Shown here piece by piece: positions 54,193 through 63,213 of a stretch of 64,000 nt of DNA. The number at the start of each line of letters is the position of its first letter. Position 1 is the first letter of the stretch. The stretch is from assembly GCF_000829465.1 (NCBI RefSeq), contig NZ_JXAL01000007.1, positions 1 to 64,000 on the forward strand. Direction: 5' to 3'. The notes under the pieces were generated by a model. It had not been told where the DNA came from. It saw only the letters and a list, made by a program, of their open reading frames with translations, and searched no databases. The position numbers were made by a program, and so were the translations under genes. The stretch comes from Cohnella kolymensis (GTDB taxonomy: Bacteria > Bacillota > Bacilli > Paenibacillales > Paenibacillaceae).

Positions 54193-55551
54193 TTATTTAA
54201 ATTCCGCGTTGATCGCATCCAGCTTCTCTTGCATGCTCTTTTCCGCTGCTTTAATCATTTCTTCAGGCGTTTGCTGACCAAGAAGCATTTTATCCCACTC
54301 GTCGTTAAATGCTTTGATGATGTCGTTCTCGCGATTTAAACCAAACGTAAAGTCATATGCTCTGTCCAATTGTTTTGCTGTAATTACTTTTGCTTTGGAC
54401 TCCGGGTCATCCGCCTCTGTCGTGAAGAACGGATCTTTCGCCGCCTGTTTCGTGGACGGAAGAATGTTGACGACCTTCGCGAATTCAAGCTGTGATTCGT
54501 CATTGGTAATATAGTTCGCGAAAGCGATCGCTTCCTTATGGCTATCACTGAGTTTAGGAATGACCACATTCATCAAAGCCGTTACGATATCCCCGTCTTG
54601 CGTCAAGCGAGGCAGCTCCGCCACCCCGGTGTTTTTGTAAACGTCCGGCGCATTTTCTTTAACACGGTTCAAGAACTGAGGGCCGGTCATGAGCATCGCC
54701 ATTTGTCCCGCCTGAAATTGGTCGATGTTATAGGTGTACTTGCCGGTAACTCCGTCCTTCGGAATCAATTCCTGATCGTACAGAGATTTGACCCATTTGG
54801 CATGTTTGAGTACTTCCGGCGTATTGATCATGACCTTCGTCTTGTCTTCATTCAAAATCGGAACTCCCAGTTCGCGCAAGTCGGCCAGGATATGGTTCGT
54901 GTACACGAAAGAGTATTTTCCCGTTTTTTCCTTGATTGTCTTAGCTTGCTGCACCACCTCATCCCAATTCTTAGGAGGTGTATTAGGGTCGAGTCCGGCT
55001 TCCTCGTAAATCTTCTTGTTGTACATGAAAACGGCTCCTGTCAGGTACCAAGGGAACGCATAAGCACTGTTTCCCAGGGCAGTTGAATTGTACATTTTTT
55101 CAAAATAAATGCTGCGCTGTTCTTCGGTTGCTTCAGCGTTGAGATCTACTAAAGCATTTTTGGATGCCAATGTAAGAGCCAGAACGGTATTCAGGTTAAC
55201 CACATCTGGAGTATTACCGCCTGCGATGGAGGTCAGCAGCTTATTTTCGGCGGAATTGTAAGGAATATCTGTCCATTTGACTTTAATGTTCGGGTTCTCG
55301 CTCTCAAATTTCTTGATGCGACCGTTGATATAGTCATCGAAGTTCGGGCTCAGCGAGAGTGTCCAGAAGTCGATTTGCACATTTTCTTTCGGCGCTTCGG
55401 ATTTTTCACCCGATTGCTGAGCGCTGCCCGTGGGCGGGGCGCTGTTCGATGCGCTGCTGCTCTCGTTGTTCGAACCGCAAGCCGCCAGCACCATTGTCAT
55501 CATCATTACGACTGCCAATAATACTGCGGTTAATCTTGACCTTCTTGCCAT
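54193..55551 (-). CDS. Extracellular sugar-binding lipoprotein, importer 2
   Basis: 452 residues. Basic N-terminus, hydrophobic core and lipobox VLAACGS, then a Ser-rich linker and a family-1 solute-binding fold. It is strongly similar to the importer-1 binding protein over its length (shared blocks IDFWTLSLSPNFDDYINGRI, EATEEQRSIYFE and KVVNILPSTKQAA). The ligand is probably an oligosaccharide or amino sugar, inferred from the neighbouring NanE. Confidence 0.93.
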   Translation of the reverse strand: MARRSRLTAVLLAVVMMMTMVLAACGSNNESSSASNSAPPTGSAQQSGEKSEAPKENVQIDFWTLSLSPNFDDYINGRIKKFESENPNIKVKWTDIPYNSAENKLLTSIAGGNTPDVVNLNTVLALTLASKNALVDLNAEATEEQRSIYFEKMYNSTALGNSAYAFPWYLTGAVFMYNKKIYEEAGLDPNTPPKNWDEVVQQAKTIKEKTGKYSFVYTNHILADLRELGVPILNEDKTKVMINTPEVLKHAKWVKSLYDQELIPKDGVTGKYTYNIDQFQAGQMAMLMTGPQFLNRVKENAPDVYKNTGVAELPRLTQDGDIVTALMNVVIPKLSDSHKEAIAFANYITNDESQLEFAKVVNILPSTKQAAKDPFFTTEADDPESKAKVITAKQLDRAYDFTFGLNRENDIIKAFNDEWDKMLLGQQTPEEMIKAAEKSMQEKLDAINAEFK

Positions 55552-55583
55552 TTTATTGCCTCCTTTTTTTAAATCCAGATGAT

Positions 55584-55597
55584 TGATAACGCTTCCA
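55584..55597 (-). promoter_or_regulatory. CcpA cre site upstream of importer 2
   Basis: On the minus strand, TGGAAGCGTTATCA matches the cre consensus with one deviation. It lies between nanE copy 2 and the binding-protein gene, the same relative position as the cre of importer 1. Confidence 0.6.
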
Positions 55598-55620
55598 AAA
55601 TGGTTAATAAAAATAGTGCT

Positions 55621-56325
55621 TCAATTCTTTCTGCTTTGTATATATTGGCTGATGGCACCGACAAAACGCTTGGTTATCTCCTGCGGACGAGTGATGGCAG
55701 TCCCGACGACTACCGCATAAGCGCCTGCATCGAAGCAGGCCAGGCATTCCTCCGCCGTCCAGATCCGGCCTTCCGCGATCACCGGTACCCGCTTCAGCTT
55801 CGCAAGCTGAGCCACCAGTTCGATATCGGGTCCGGCAGCTTGGGTGCTGTAGGGCGTGTATCCGGACATTGTGGTGGAGATCAGATCGCAGCCCAGTTCC
55901 ATCGCCGCTGCGCCTTCATCAAAAGTTGAGACGTCCGCGACAATCGGCACTGCAGGAAAATTCTTTCTGATCGCCCGGTAAAGCTCGTCAAACGTTATCC
56001 CGTCAGGTCTAGCACGCTTGGTGGCATCCACCGCCACGAGATCCGCTCCAGCTTCGACTACGGCCCTCACTTCATTGATCGTCGGTGTGATATATACCGG
56101 AGAACCGGCGTAAGTGTGCTTGTACAAGCCGATCACGGGAAGGGAGCACTTGCGCTTGATCATCGCGATATCCTGAGGTGTATTGGCGCGAATCCCTGCG
56201 GCTCCGCCGGCTTCAGCCGCCATTGCCATGGCCGCCATGTTCTCGGAGCCGAATAGAGGTTCTTCCTCCAAAGCCTGACATGACACGACCATGCCTTCTT
56301 TGAAGCGGTGGATCACTTCAGACAC
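55621..56325 (-). CDS. nanE: N-acetylmannosamine-6-phosphate 2-epimerase, copy 2
   Basis: 234 residues from a GTG at 56325 (AGGAGGTG just upstream), aligned with the start of copy 1; an ATG at 56355 has no site. Typical NanE blocks are GMVVSCQALEEEPLFGS, VADVSTFDEGAAAMELG and GTAITRPQEITKRFVGAI. It converts ManNAc-6-P to GlcNAc-6-P. It heads the importer-2 operon and is divergent from the DUF4127 gene. Intact, unlike copy 1. Confidence 0.93.
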   Translation of the reverse strand: MSEVIHRFKEGMVVSCQALEEEPLFGSENMAAMAMAAEAGGAAGIRANTPQDIAMIKRKCSLPVIGLYKHTYAGSPVYITPTINEVRAVVEAGADLVAVDATKRARPDGITFDELYRAIRKNFPAVPIVADVSTFDEGAAAMELGCDLISTTMSGYTPYSTQAAGPDIELVAQLAKLKRVPVIAEGRIWTAEECLACFDAGAYAVVVGTAITRPQEITKRFVGAISQYIQSRKN

Positions 56326-56405
56326 TTCTTCACCTCCTGTTCGCTCATCCCCCATCTTCTTTGAGAATTTCTGGGCTCTGACAAAAGCATATCATCAAAA
56401 TATTC

Positions 56406-56466
56406 TGAATAAAAGAATTTTTTTCTTTTTTATTTTAAAAAAGTGAAAAAAATTTCTTTTTATTCA
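56406..56466. promoter_or_regulatory. Long inverted repeat in the divergent nanE/DUF4127 intergenic region
   Basis: TGAATAAAAGAATTTTTTTC (56406-56425) is mirrored by 56445-56466 (the complement of the latter begins TGAATAAAAAGAAA). It lies between divergent genes next to a TATAAT, the position and AT-rich GAA/TTC character expected of an RpiR-family operator. Binding is inferred only. Confidence 0.5.
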
Positions 56467-56485
56467 AAATGACGGGTGATATAAT
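56457..56485 (+). promoter_or_regulatory. Possible promoter of the DUF4127 gene
   Basis: A perfect TATAAT at 56480-56485 has a weak TTTTTA element 17 nt upstream, overlapping the right arm of the inverted repeat. That arrangement would allow repression. Confidence 0.45.
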
Positions 56486-56524
56486 TTAGAGAATCATTCT
56501 ACCCGTTGGGAGGTTGTACCTCGC

Positions 56525-58084
56525 ATGAAGCCGGCCGTGTATTTACCTTTGGACGAGAGACCATGCAACCGGAAATACCCCGAGATGCTGTCAAGAATGA
56601 CAGCATTGCCGTTAAGCTTGCCGCCGGAAGATTTATACGGGAATAAGAAAAAACCCGCAGACTGCGCGAAGCTGGCAAGTTGGCTGCAGCAGCAAGCGGT
56701 CGAAGCTGAAAGTATGATCGTATCGCTCGATATGCTGGTGTACGGAGGTATCGTTCCTTCGAGGCTTCACCAAGCCAGTGTGGAGCAATGTCTGAATCGG
56801 CTGGAGGTTCTGTCTAAAATTAAGGAGCGGAACCCGCAGGTTAAAATTCGCGCCTTCAATCTCATTATGCGTGTACCCGCTTATGACGGTGACGACGAAG
56901 AACCGGCGTATTATGCGCAGTACGGAAGGCGTATTCACCGTTTCGGCTGGATTGAGGATAAGCGGAGCGGCGGCGGACTGTCGGAATCGGAAAATGAAGA
57001 GCTTGCGGAGATTACCCGTACCGTGCCGGCAGAGGTGCTGGACGATTTCACCCGCAGACGCGCGGTGAACGCTGAGGTTAACCGACATGCAATCAGGCTT
57101 GTTCGGGACGGTGTGATTGACCTGCTGATCATTCCCTTGGACGATAACGCGGAATATGGGTTTTCCGCCATGGAGCAGCGGCAGCTGATTGCGCATGCGG
57201 AGTCGCTTGAAGTGTCCGACCGCGTACATATTTATCCGGGAGCGGATGAGATCGGATGCACGCTGTTTGCTCGGGTATTTAACGAAACAGTGGGCTTCCA
57301 GCCTGAATTTTTCGTCCGCTATTCTTCCACCGCAGCGCCGTTCGTCATCCCGCGTTACGAAGACCGAAGCTTGAATGAAAGCATTAAAGCACATCTGACC
57401 GCTTCCGGCAGCTTTAAAAGCGATTCACCGGACAGCGCCCATGTCGTGCTTTGCGTCAATGCCCCTCCCGTGGGGGCCGCACAGGCTGCGGAATCAACGA
57501 CAGCTTTTGAGGATCGCAGCCACGCCTATTTTTCCGAGACGAACAGCAAAGAATTGATACAGGCCATCAAGTATTATACGGATCGCGGGAGACTTGTCGC
57601 GCTGGCCGACACAGCCGTGTCTAACGGGAGCGACCACGTGTTCATGAAACAGCTGTCTCGCGCGGGTCTCCTCGGCCGCTTAAGCGCCTATGCGGCTTGG
57701 AACACCTCCGGTAATTCGCTTGGAACAGTTATCGCACATGCTGCGGTCGAAGCGTACTACCGCTATTCCGGAGCGGAAAGATCGGAAGAGCAAAAGCAGC
57801 TCAGCCGATTGTTCTATGTTTTCCGCCTGCTCGAGGACTGGGGCTACCAATCGCTGGTGCGCAGCGAGATCACCCGCTATGAGCTTGATTCGCTGGGAGG
57901 AAATTATTTCGATATCGCGGCTCTGGAGGCGGATGTGTCGGCGATCGCTGAAACCAAGCTGCTACATTTCGCGGGCACCTTTCTTCAAGACGTCCATGCC
58001 GACCGCATTTCCCTTGATCGGGTGTACTTCCCTTGGAAGCGGATGTTTGAGATCGGTCTGGATGTGAGCTGGAAGTCCGAATAG
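56525..58084 (+). CDS. DUF4127 family protein
   Basis: 519 residues, cytosolic. The N-terminus (PLDERPCNRKYPEML and SLDMLVYGGIVPSRLH) and interior (PLDDNAEYGF, GADEIGCTLFAR and AAWNTSGNSLGTVIAH) are diagnostic of DUF4127, whose function is not known to me. The family recurs next to sugar-utilisation genes. GGGAGG lies before the ATG. It is the only plus-strand gene in this carbohydrate region, transcribed away from nanE copy 2 across a putative operator. Confidence 0.88.
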   Translation: MKPAVYLPLDERPCNRKYPEMLSRMTALPLSLPPEDLYGNKKKPADCAKLASWLQQQAVEAESMIVSLDMLVYGGIVPSRLHQASVEQCLNRLEVLSKIKERNPQVKIRAFNLIMRVPAYDGDDEEPAYYAQYGRRIHRFGWIEDKRSGGGLSESENEELAEITRTVPAEVLDDFTRRRAVNAEVNRHAIRLVRDGVIDLLIIPLDDNAEYGFSAMEQRQLIAHAESLEVSDRVHIYPGADEIGCTLFARVFNETVGFQPEFFVRYSSTAAPFVIPRYEDRSLNESIKAHLTASGSFKSDSPDSAHVVLCVNAPPVGAAQAAESTTAFEDRSHAYFSETNSKELIQAIKYYTDRGRLVALADTAVSNGSDHVFMKQLSRAGLLGRLSAYAAWNTSGNSLGTVIAHAAVEAYYRYSGAERSEEQKQLSRLFYVFRLLEDWGYQSLVRSEITRYELDSLGGNYFDIAALEADVSAIAETKLLHFAGTFLQDVHADRISLDRVYFPWKRMFEIGLDVSWKSE

Positions 58085-58098
58085 CGTGCTGCCGGAGG

Positions 58099-58956
58099 TC
58101 ATGAGCGGAACGTCCATTCTAATGTGCGTATCGATTCCGACCCTTGTATGTATGTGCGAGTTTCATCATATTCCGGCGTAAAACTGAACGGACCGTCTAC
58201 CGATCTCGTGGATATTCGAAGGCTGCTCCCGCTCACTTCTACTATTTTGTAGTCGAACGGCGTTTCAACAAACGAGCTGCCTGTGGCAAACACGCCTTCA
58301 TACGTCTGCTTCAAGGTATTGGCATGATTATGACCGGATAACACACATTTCATGTTGTGCGCACGCATCCGGCCCAGTACGATTTGCCGAAACGGATCAG
58401 GCACGTCGTGGATGGTCTCCTCATAGCCGGTCTGTTCCTTCGGGATGCCGAAAACAGGATTGTGCACCGATAACAGATGAACTTTGTCCGGATGCAGCCT
58501 GATCTCGGCTTCGAGCTGACTGAGCTGCTCTTCCGTCAAGTAAGGATCCTGCGCCGTATCCCAGTAATAAGGCACACCCGGCTCCCATTGACTAGGCATG
58601 ACATGCAAGGCCGCTATTTTATCGTAAATTGTATATTGGGGTTTTTGTCCGGGGAAAAATTCCGGAGCCAGCTTCAGCCATAAGGATACTGCGTCTTGCC
58701 GGTTCAAATCGTGGTTTCCTTGAGATAGATAGACGGGGACGGGCAAATGGAATAACCTTTTCGCTTCCGAAATGAGCTCCGGCGTACATTGATGTACCAT
58801 ATCCCCGCCGTGAAGAACAAAATCGACATGACCGGCTCGCGCGAGTGATTTGATCTCGTCCAGAAGTTCTTCCAACCTGTCCGGATAAGCCGGTTGTTGG
58901 TGGAAGTCCGCCGGGCCGGCTCCGATATGCGTATCCGTTAAAAACAAAAATCGCAT
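58099..58956 (-). CDS. Calcineurin-like metallophosphoesterase, Icc-type
   Basis: 285 residues. All five metal/active-site blocks are present in order: TDTHIG, GGDMVH, QGNHDLN, VHNPVF and GHNHAN. This is the arrangement of the class III cyclic-phosphodiesterase/Icc group. No signal peptide. The natural substrate (cyclic nucleotide, phosphosugar or phospholipid head group) is unknown. It is convergent with DUF4127 and shortly downstream of a second, divergent metallophosphoesterase. Confidence 0.88.
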   Translation of the reverse strand: MRFLFLTDTHIGAGPADFHQQPAYPDRLEELLDEIKSLARAGHVDFVLHGGDMVHQCTPELISEAKRLFHLPVPVYLSQGNHDLNRQDAVSLWLKLAPEFFPGQKPQYTIYDKIAALHVMPSQWEPGVPYYWDTAQDPYLTEEQLSQLEAEIRLHPDKVHLLSVHNPVFGIPKEQTGYEETIHDVPDPFRQIVLGRMRAHNMKCVLSGHNHANTLKQTYEGVFATGSSFVETPFDYKIVEVSGSSLRISTRSVDGPFSFTPEYDETRTYIQGSESIRTLEWTFRS

Positions 58957-58991
58957 CTGATCTCCTCCGAATCCGCAAGTGTAAACACCGG

Positions 58992-59933
58992 TTACTCTTG
59001 CAGCGTTCTTCCTTGAGAGTCATGTGAAGGCTGTTGAAATACGCAATCCCCGGTTTCCAGCCTCAGCCATGTCCGAAAGCTGCTGCGACCTTCCTGCAGT
59101 TCGATCACTCTTGCCCCGTTCGCGAAACCCTCCTTGCTGTAATTGTTGTAGCCGGTTTTTCTTCCGTAGCACAGCGTGATGCCTTGCAGCTCGCCGCAAA
59201 AATCGTTCGCATGATCGTGTCCGACGCAGACGCCGATGACATTCCCCGCCTCCACCATAGCGTCGAACATGCCGGTATTGACCCGCGGACAGCAAATCTC
59301 TTCATACTTGCTGCCGCGGCAGAAGCGGGAATCCCATACGTCGTTATACTCCGGGAGTGGAATATGGAAAAACGCTAGACTAGGAACAGCGGCTCCGCCA
59401 TTCTGCTCAGACAAAGCTGCCGACTCCCGGCGAAACCAATCGATCTGATCGTTCTCTATAGCCGCATAGCCGCCGGTTTCAGGTGCCGCGTAGCTCCCTG
59501 AATCGATGAAAAACAGGGCGTGACTCGTTCGCCCATCTCGACCGGCCACGCGAAGCACGTAATTGCCGACTCCTGTGATCGTCTCGGGACCGCTCTCCGT
59601 CAAACCATATCTAAACCCTTGAAGAGACTCCAACAATTCCTTGCGTGTGATGCCGAATTCCGTATCGTGGTTCCTGAATACGGCTGCCCATGGAACGCCG
59701 GCCGATTCGATCACAGCGACAGCCTGCCGAACGGATGCCTGCGGATCGACACATTGTTCGCTCTCTATCAGATCGCCGGTAATGACCGCCAGATCGGGGG
59801 ATTCCTCTCTCAACACTCTCTCCATCAATACCGCCGTCATGCTGTCGTTATCATTGCCGCCGCACCAATGAAGATCTGTGAACTGGACGATTTTGAAGCT
59901 TCCATTCGCGTTAAATGACAAAGCCGCCCCCAT
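58992..59933 (-). CDS. Metallophosphoesterase, purple-acid/DUF2461-like type
   Basis: 313 residues from the ATG at 59933, which begins 1 nt after the stop of the ADP-ribosylglycohydrolase gene. The blocks are QFTDLHWC, ITGDLIES, FRNHDTEFG, FFHIPLPEY and GVCVGHDHAND, similar to Dcr2-like phosphoesterases. It shares fold but little sequence with the next gene. Co-transcribed with the ADP-ribosylglycohydrolase, MBL hydrolase, dehydrogenase and ROK kinase upstream. The subfamily label is tentative; the metallophosphoesterase call is firm. Confidence 0.83.
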   Translation of the reverse strand: MGAALSFNANGSFKIVQFTDLHWCGGNDNDSMTAVLMERVLREESPDLAVITGDLIESEQCVDPQASVRQAVAVIESAGVPWAAVFRNHDTEFGITRKELLESLQGFRYGLTESGPETITGVGNYVLRVAGRDGRTSHALFFIDSGSYAAPETGGYAAIENDQIDWFRRESAALSEQNGGAAVPSLAFFHIPLPEYNDVWDSRFCRGSKYEEICCPRVNTGMFDAMVEAGNVIGVCVGHDHANDFCGELQGITLCYGRKTGYNNYSKEGFANGARVIELQEGRSSFRTWLRLETGDCVFQQPSHDSQGRTLQE

Positions 59934-59934
59934 T

Positions 59935-61244
59935 TTACACCATCCCGCGCATGGCAATATCGGTCGACCTGACCGCCAGCTTGCTGATCGACTGCACACC
60001 CTCGCCCGCTATATAACTCTCGATCCGGTCGTGCAGCGGCTTCGTCCACTTATCCGGAAGCCTCTTCGCTCCACTCAGAATACCGATAATCGAACCGGCG
60101 CTCGCTCCATTGCAGTCCGTATCCAATCCTAGCATCACGCGATCGTGATCGTTTTCTCCAAATCCCGCTCCCCATAAAGCAGAGCCAAAACCACAATCGC
60201 CGCGTTGTTGATCGTATGAACCCAATGCATCCCGGCGAACCTCTCCAACAAGCGGTCGCCTGCTTTTTCCCAGTCCGGTTCTTCCTCTTTGACCTTCAGA
60301 ACCCAATCGACAGCTTCATAAAGCCGCGAACTCGACGGAATATGGTCCATTCCCGTACGAATCACGCTCTCCACCTCATTCTGACTGAAGGCCGAAGCGT
60401 TCATAGCAGCGATAAACATCGCGCCGTATATTCCGTTGGAGGTATGGGAAAGCGCGGCGTCATGATACGCCATCCGTGCCGCACCCGCCGGGTCGCCGGG
60501 GCAAATATATCCGTAATGATCCGCCCGAATTTGCGCGCCGATCCATTCCCGATAAGGGTTGTTTACAAACGCCGTCTGTGGAATCCGCACGCCCGCGCAC
60601 AGATTGATATACGCCGCTCTTTCCGCCGTATACGTCATCAACGGAGGAAGATACGTAAGCCACATCTGCGCCACCTGCTCCGTCGTAAAACCGCGGCCGA
60701 ACATTTCCACCATTTTTAATGCCAGAATCGTATAATCCGTATCGTCGTCTCTCGGCATTCCCGAGCAATTCTCGATCGCGCAGCGGCTGTACTGTTCGTG
60801 CTTCCAAGGCTCAAGATCCACCGGCGCGAACCGATCCGTAAAATAGTGCCGAAGCGGATATGCCGCATACGAAGATAGCACCCGGTGAATCTCTTTCCGG
60901 TTCCAACCTTCCACGGGTTTCCCTAGAAGGCAGCCGGCCGCACGCCCAAGCCAGGCTCCATGAATCCGATCGAAAAGCTTCTCTCTGTCTGTTAACCCCG
61001 TCGCTGTATGAAACCGGGATGCTCTCTCAATGGACACCAAATCGGAAGGCTCGACATACTCGTAAATCTCACGCATTTTCCACGAGGACGCACTTTCATA
61101 GAGCTCTCGGCATTTGCCGGCCAACTCTTCATCCGATCCGGACACGGTCCGGACATGCAAAGGCAGAGAAGCGACATCGATTCCCTGCTCCTCCAATTGA
61201 ATAAGCTCCTGCTTCAGTATTTCTCCCCAATCGATCAGCTTCAC
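59935..61244 (-). CDS. ADP-ribosylglycohydrolase family protein (frameshift near 60137)
   Basis: About 435 residues after repair. A 90-residue N-terminal extension precedes the ADP-ribosylglycohydrolase (DraG/ARH) domain. That domain has DRIHGAWLGRAAGCLLGKPVEG at its start and the first metal site PRDDDTDYTI. The open frame stops at 60135 in the middle of the last conserved block; the next frame continues with MLGLDTDCNGASAGSIIG, the second metal site, and ends at 59935. One missing base near 60137 explains the break. Family members cleave N- or O-glycosidic ADP-ribose bonds, but many in sugar operons are of unknown substrate. Confidence 0.85.
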
Positions 61245-61265
61245 CGGATAAGCGCCCCCATCCCG

Positions 61266-62078
61266 CTAGATATGCAACACCATACCATCATAAGCGACCA
61301 TAATGCCTTCCTTCTCGAAAATAGCCGTCAAATCGTCATGCAGCAGACCGATGTTGTGGGAAAAATGGGTAGCGACCACTTGCCCGCCAGGCCGCAGAAC
61401 GGCTTGATTGCCCAGGCGATTGCGGATATCGAGCACCGCCTCGATATTCAGATGGCTGCCGGTGAACGGCAGGTTCCCATTGGTGCAATCCAGGATGGCA
61501 AGGTCTAGTTTCCGCTGTTCAAGCCATGCCCATGTATCCTCGGGGAGCAAGCCGGTATCGTGACCGTAGAACACGGTTTTTCCATCTTTTTCGATGAAGA
61601 ACAGCAGGCAGGTTTCATCGGGGTCGTGATTAGCGGGCAGCGCAGTCACGATGAAGGTGCCCGTATCGATCGTCTCGAAAGGTACGATTCTCCGGATGAC
61701 GATGTGCTCGTCTCCCGGACGGCCGACCGCGTCGCGGCATTTGCGAACGACAGCGTCATTGCCGTACACATGAAGCGGATGATCCAAGCCGTGTGCGAAC
61801 ACCGGCAGCCGCATCTCGAGCTCTTCCGCCCTCAGATGATCCATATGCGTATGCGTCACGAACAGATCTTGCACAAGGCCGAGATCCAGTCCGTCGCGGA
61901 GCACATGGTGGAGCGTGTCGGGCGGAAAATCGATTTTCAATACATCGTCAATGATCGCAGAGCTTCGGGTGCGAATGTTCCGACCTCCCGACTTGCGCGC
62001 TTTCGCGCAATGCGGGCACCGGCAGAACAAAGCGGGAAAGCCTTCAGCCGCCGCAGTCCCGAGAAAATGAATTTTCAC
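61266..62078 (-). CDS. MBL-fold metallohydrolase (PhnP-like)
   Basis: 270 residues from a GTG at 62078, which has AGGAGG 9 nt upstream; an ATG at 62102 lies before that site. KIHFLGTAAAEGFP at the start, a Cys-pair loop (CRCPHC), the metal motif THTHMDHL and a later GHDTG and THFSHN are like PhnP phosphodiesterases acting on cyclic phosphosugars. A cyclic or phosphorylated sugar substrate is plausible in this operon, but unproven. Confidence 0.83.
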   Translation of the reverse strand: MKIHFLGTAAAEGFPALFCRCPHCAKARKSGGRNIRTRSSAIIDDVLKIDFPPDTLHHVLRDGLDLGLVQDLFVTHTHMDHLRAEELEMRLPVFAHGLDHPLHVYGNDAVVRKCRDAVGRPGDEHIVIRRIVPFETIDTGTFIVTALPANHDPDETCLLFFIEKDGKTVFYGHDTGLLPEDTWAWLEQRKLDLAILDCTNGNLPFTGSHLNIEAVLDIRNRLGNQAVLRPGGQVVATHFSHNIGLLHDDLTAIFEKEGIMVAYDGMVLHI

Positions 62079-62123
62079 AGCTCCGTCCCTCCTCGACGCC
62101 ACCTGGACCGGCTGCTTTCTTTT

Positions 62124-63179
62124 TTACCGATCGAACCGGATTTCATGCCCTTTCTCCGCCGACTCGTAGATTCCGCACAATATCTTCATCATCTCCACGC
62201 CGTCCTCAACTGGGCTGAGCGTCTCTTTCCTGCCCAAGCATGAATCTACGAAATGGTCAATCTCGCTTTGGAAGGCTTCGGTAAAGTTAAATGACAAATG
62301 ATCCACCTGAGGAGTCATGTTCAGAATTGTGTCGTGCTTCTCGCCAACGAGGAACAATTCCGGTTCGATTTCCGCCCCTCCCTTGTCTCCGAACACTTTG
62401 ACGTAAAGCTCATCTTGCTTGGCATGCAGCGTAAAGCTGACATCCACGAGGAGCGAAGCCCCGTTCTCGAAGCGGATGACAGCGTTGGCCAAATCCTCGA
62501 CGGTATTTTTGCTTGCATCGTAATCGGAAGCTTGGTAGAAAGACAGGTTTTGCACATTGGCCCGATTGCCGAGACGATTGTATACATTGCCGCTGACGGA
62601 TGCCACTTTCGGTTTGCCCATCAAATACCAGCACAGGTCTATGATATGCACGCCCAGATCGATCAGAGGTCCGCCGCCGGAACGTTCCTTATCGGAGAAC
62701 CAGCCGCCCGGATTACCCAATCTTCTGATACAGCTGGCTTTCGCGTAATAGATTTCTCCCAAGTCGCCCGCCTCAAGGAAGCGTTTCAAGATTTTCGTAT
62801 TCGAGCTGTAACGGCGCACAAACCCGACCTGAAGGAGCTTGCCGGATTTACGTACAGCGGCCTCCACTTTCTCGGCTTCTTCGACGGTTTTACAGAGAGG
62901 CTTCTCTACCAACACGTTCTTGCCCGCCTCGACCGCGGCTATACTGATTTCCGCATGAGAGTTGTTCCAAGTGCAGACGCTCACGGCGTCGATTTCGGGA
63001 TCTGCAAGCAGCTCCCGGTAATCGGTGAATACTTTCCCGGCGCCGTATTTGTCCGCTTTCGCTTGCGCGCGTTCTCTGTTCAGATCACAGACAGCGTAGA
63101 GGGTAACATCGGGATTATTGGCATAAGCGTTAAAATGAACCTCCGATATCGATCCCGCACCAATAATAGCAACATTCAT
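62124..63179 (-). CDS. Gfo/Idh/MocA-family oxidoreductase
   Basis: 351 residues, intact. NAD(P)-binding AIIGAGSISEVHFNAYA, the EKPLCKT motif near residue 95, and the C-terminal domain with GGPLIDLGVHIIDLCWYLMG. Such enzymes oxidise or epimerise sugars, inositols or glycosides. It lies in the same minus-strand operon as the ROK kinase and MBL hydrolase. Substrate unknown. Confidence 0.9.
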   Translation of the reverse strand: MNVAIIGAGSISEVHFNAYANNPDVTLYAVCDLNRERAQAKADKYGAGKVFTDYRELLADPEIDAVSVCTWNNSHAEISIAAVEAGKNVLVEKPLCKTVEEAEKVEAAVRKSGKLLQVGFVRRYSSNTKILKRFLEAGDLGEIYYAKASCIRRLGNPGGWFSDKERSGGGPLIDLGVHIIDLCWYLMGKPKVASVSGNVYNRLGNRANVQNLSFYQASDYDASKNTVEDLANAVIRFENGASLLVDVSFTLHAKQDELYVKVFGDKGGAEIEPELFLVGEKHDTILNMTPQVDHLSFNFTEAFQSEIDHFVDSCLGRKETLSPVEDGVEMMKILCGIYESAEKGHEIRFDR

Positions 63180-63213
63180 TTTTTTTCATCAATCTATCTC
63201 TCCCTTTATATTC

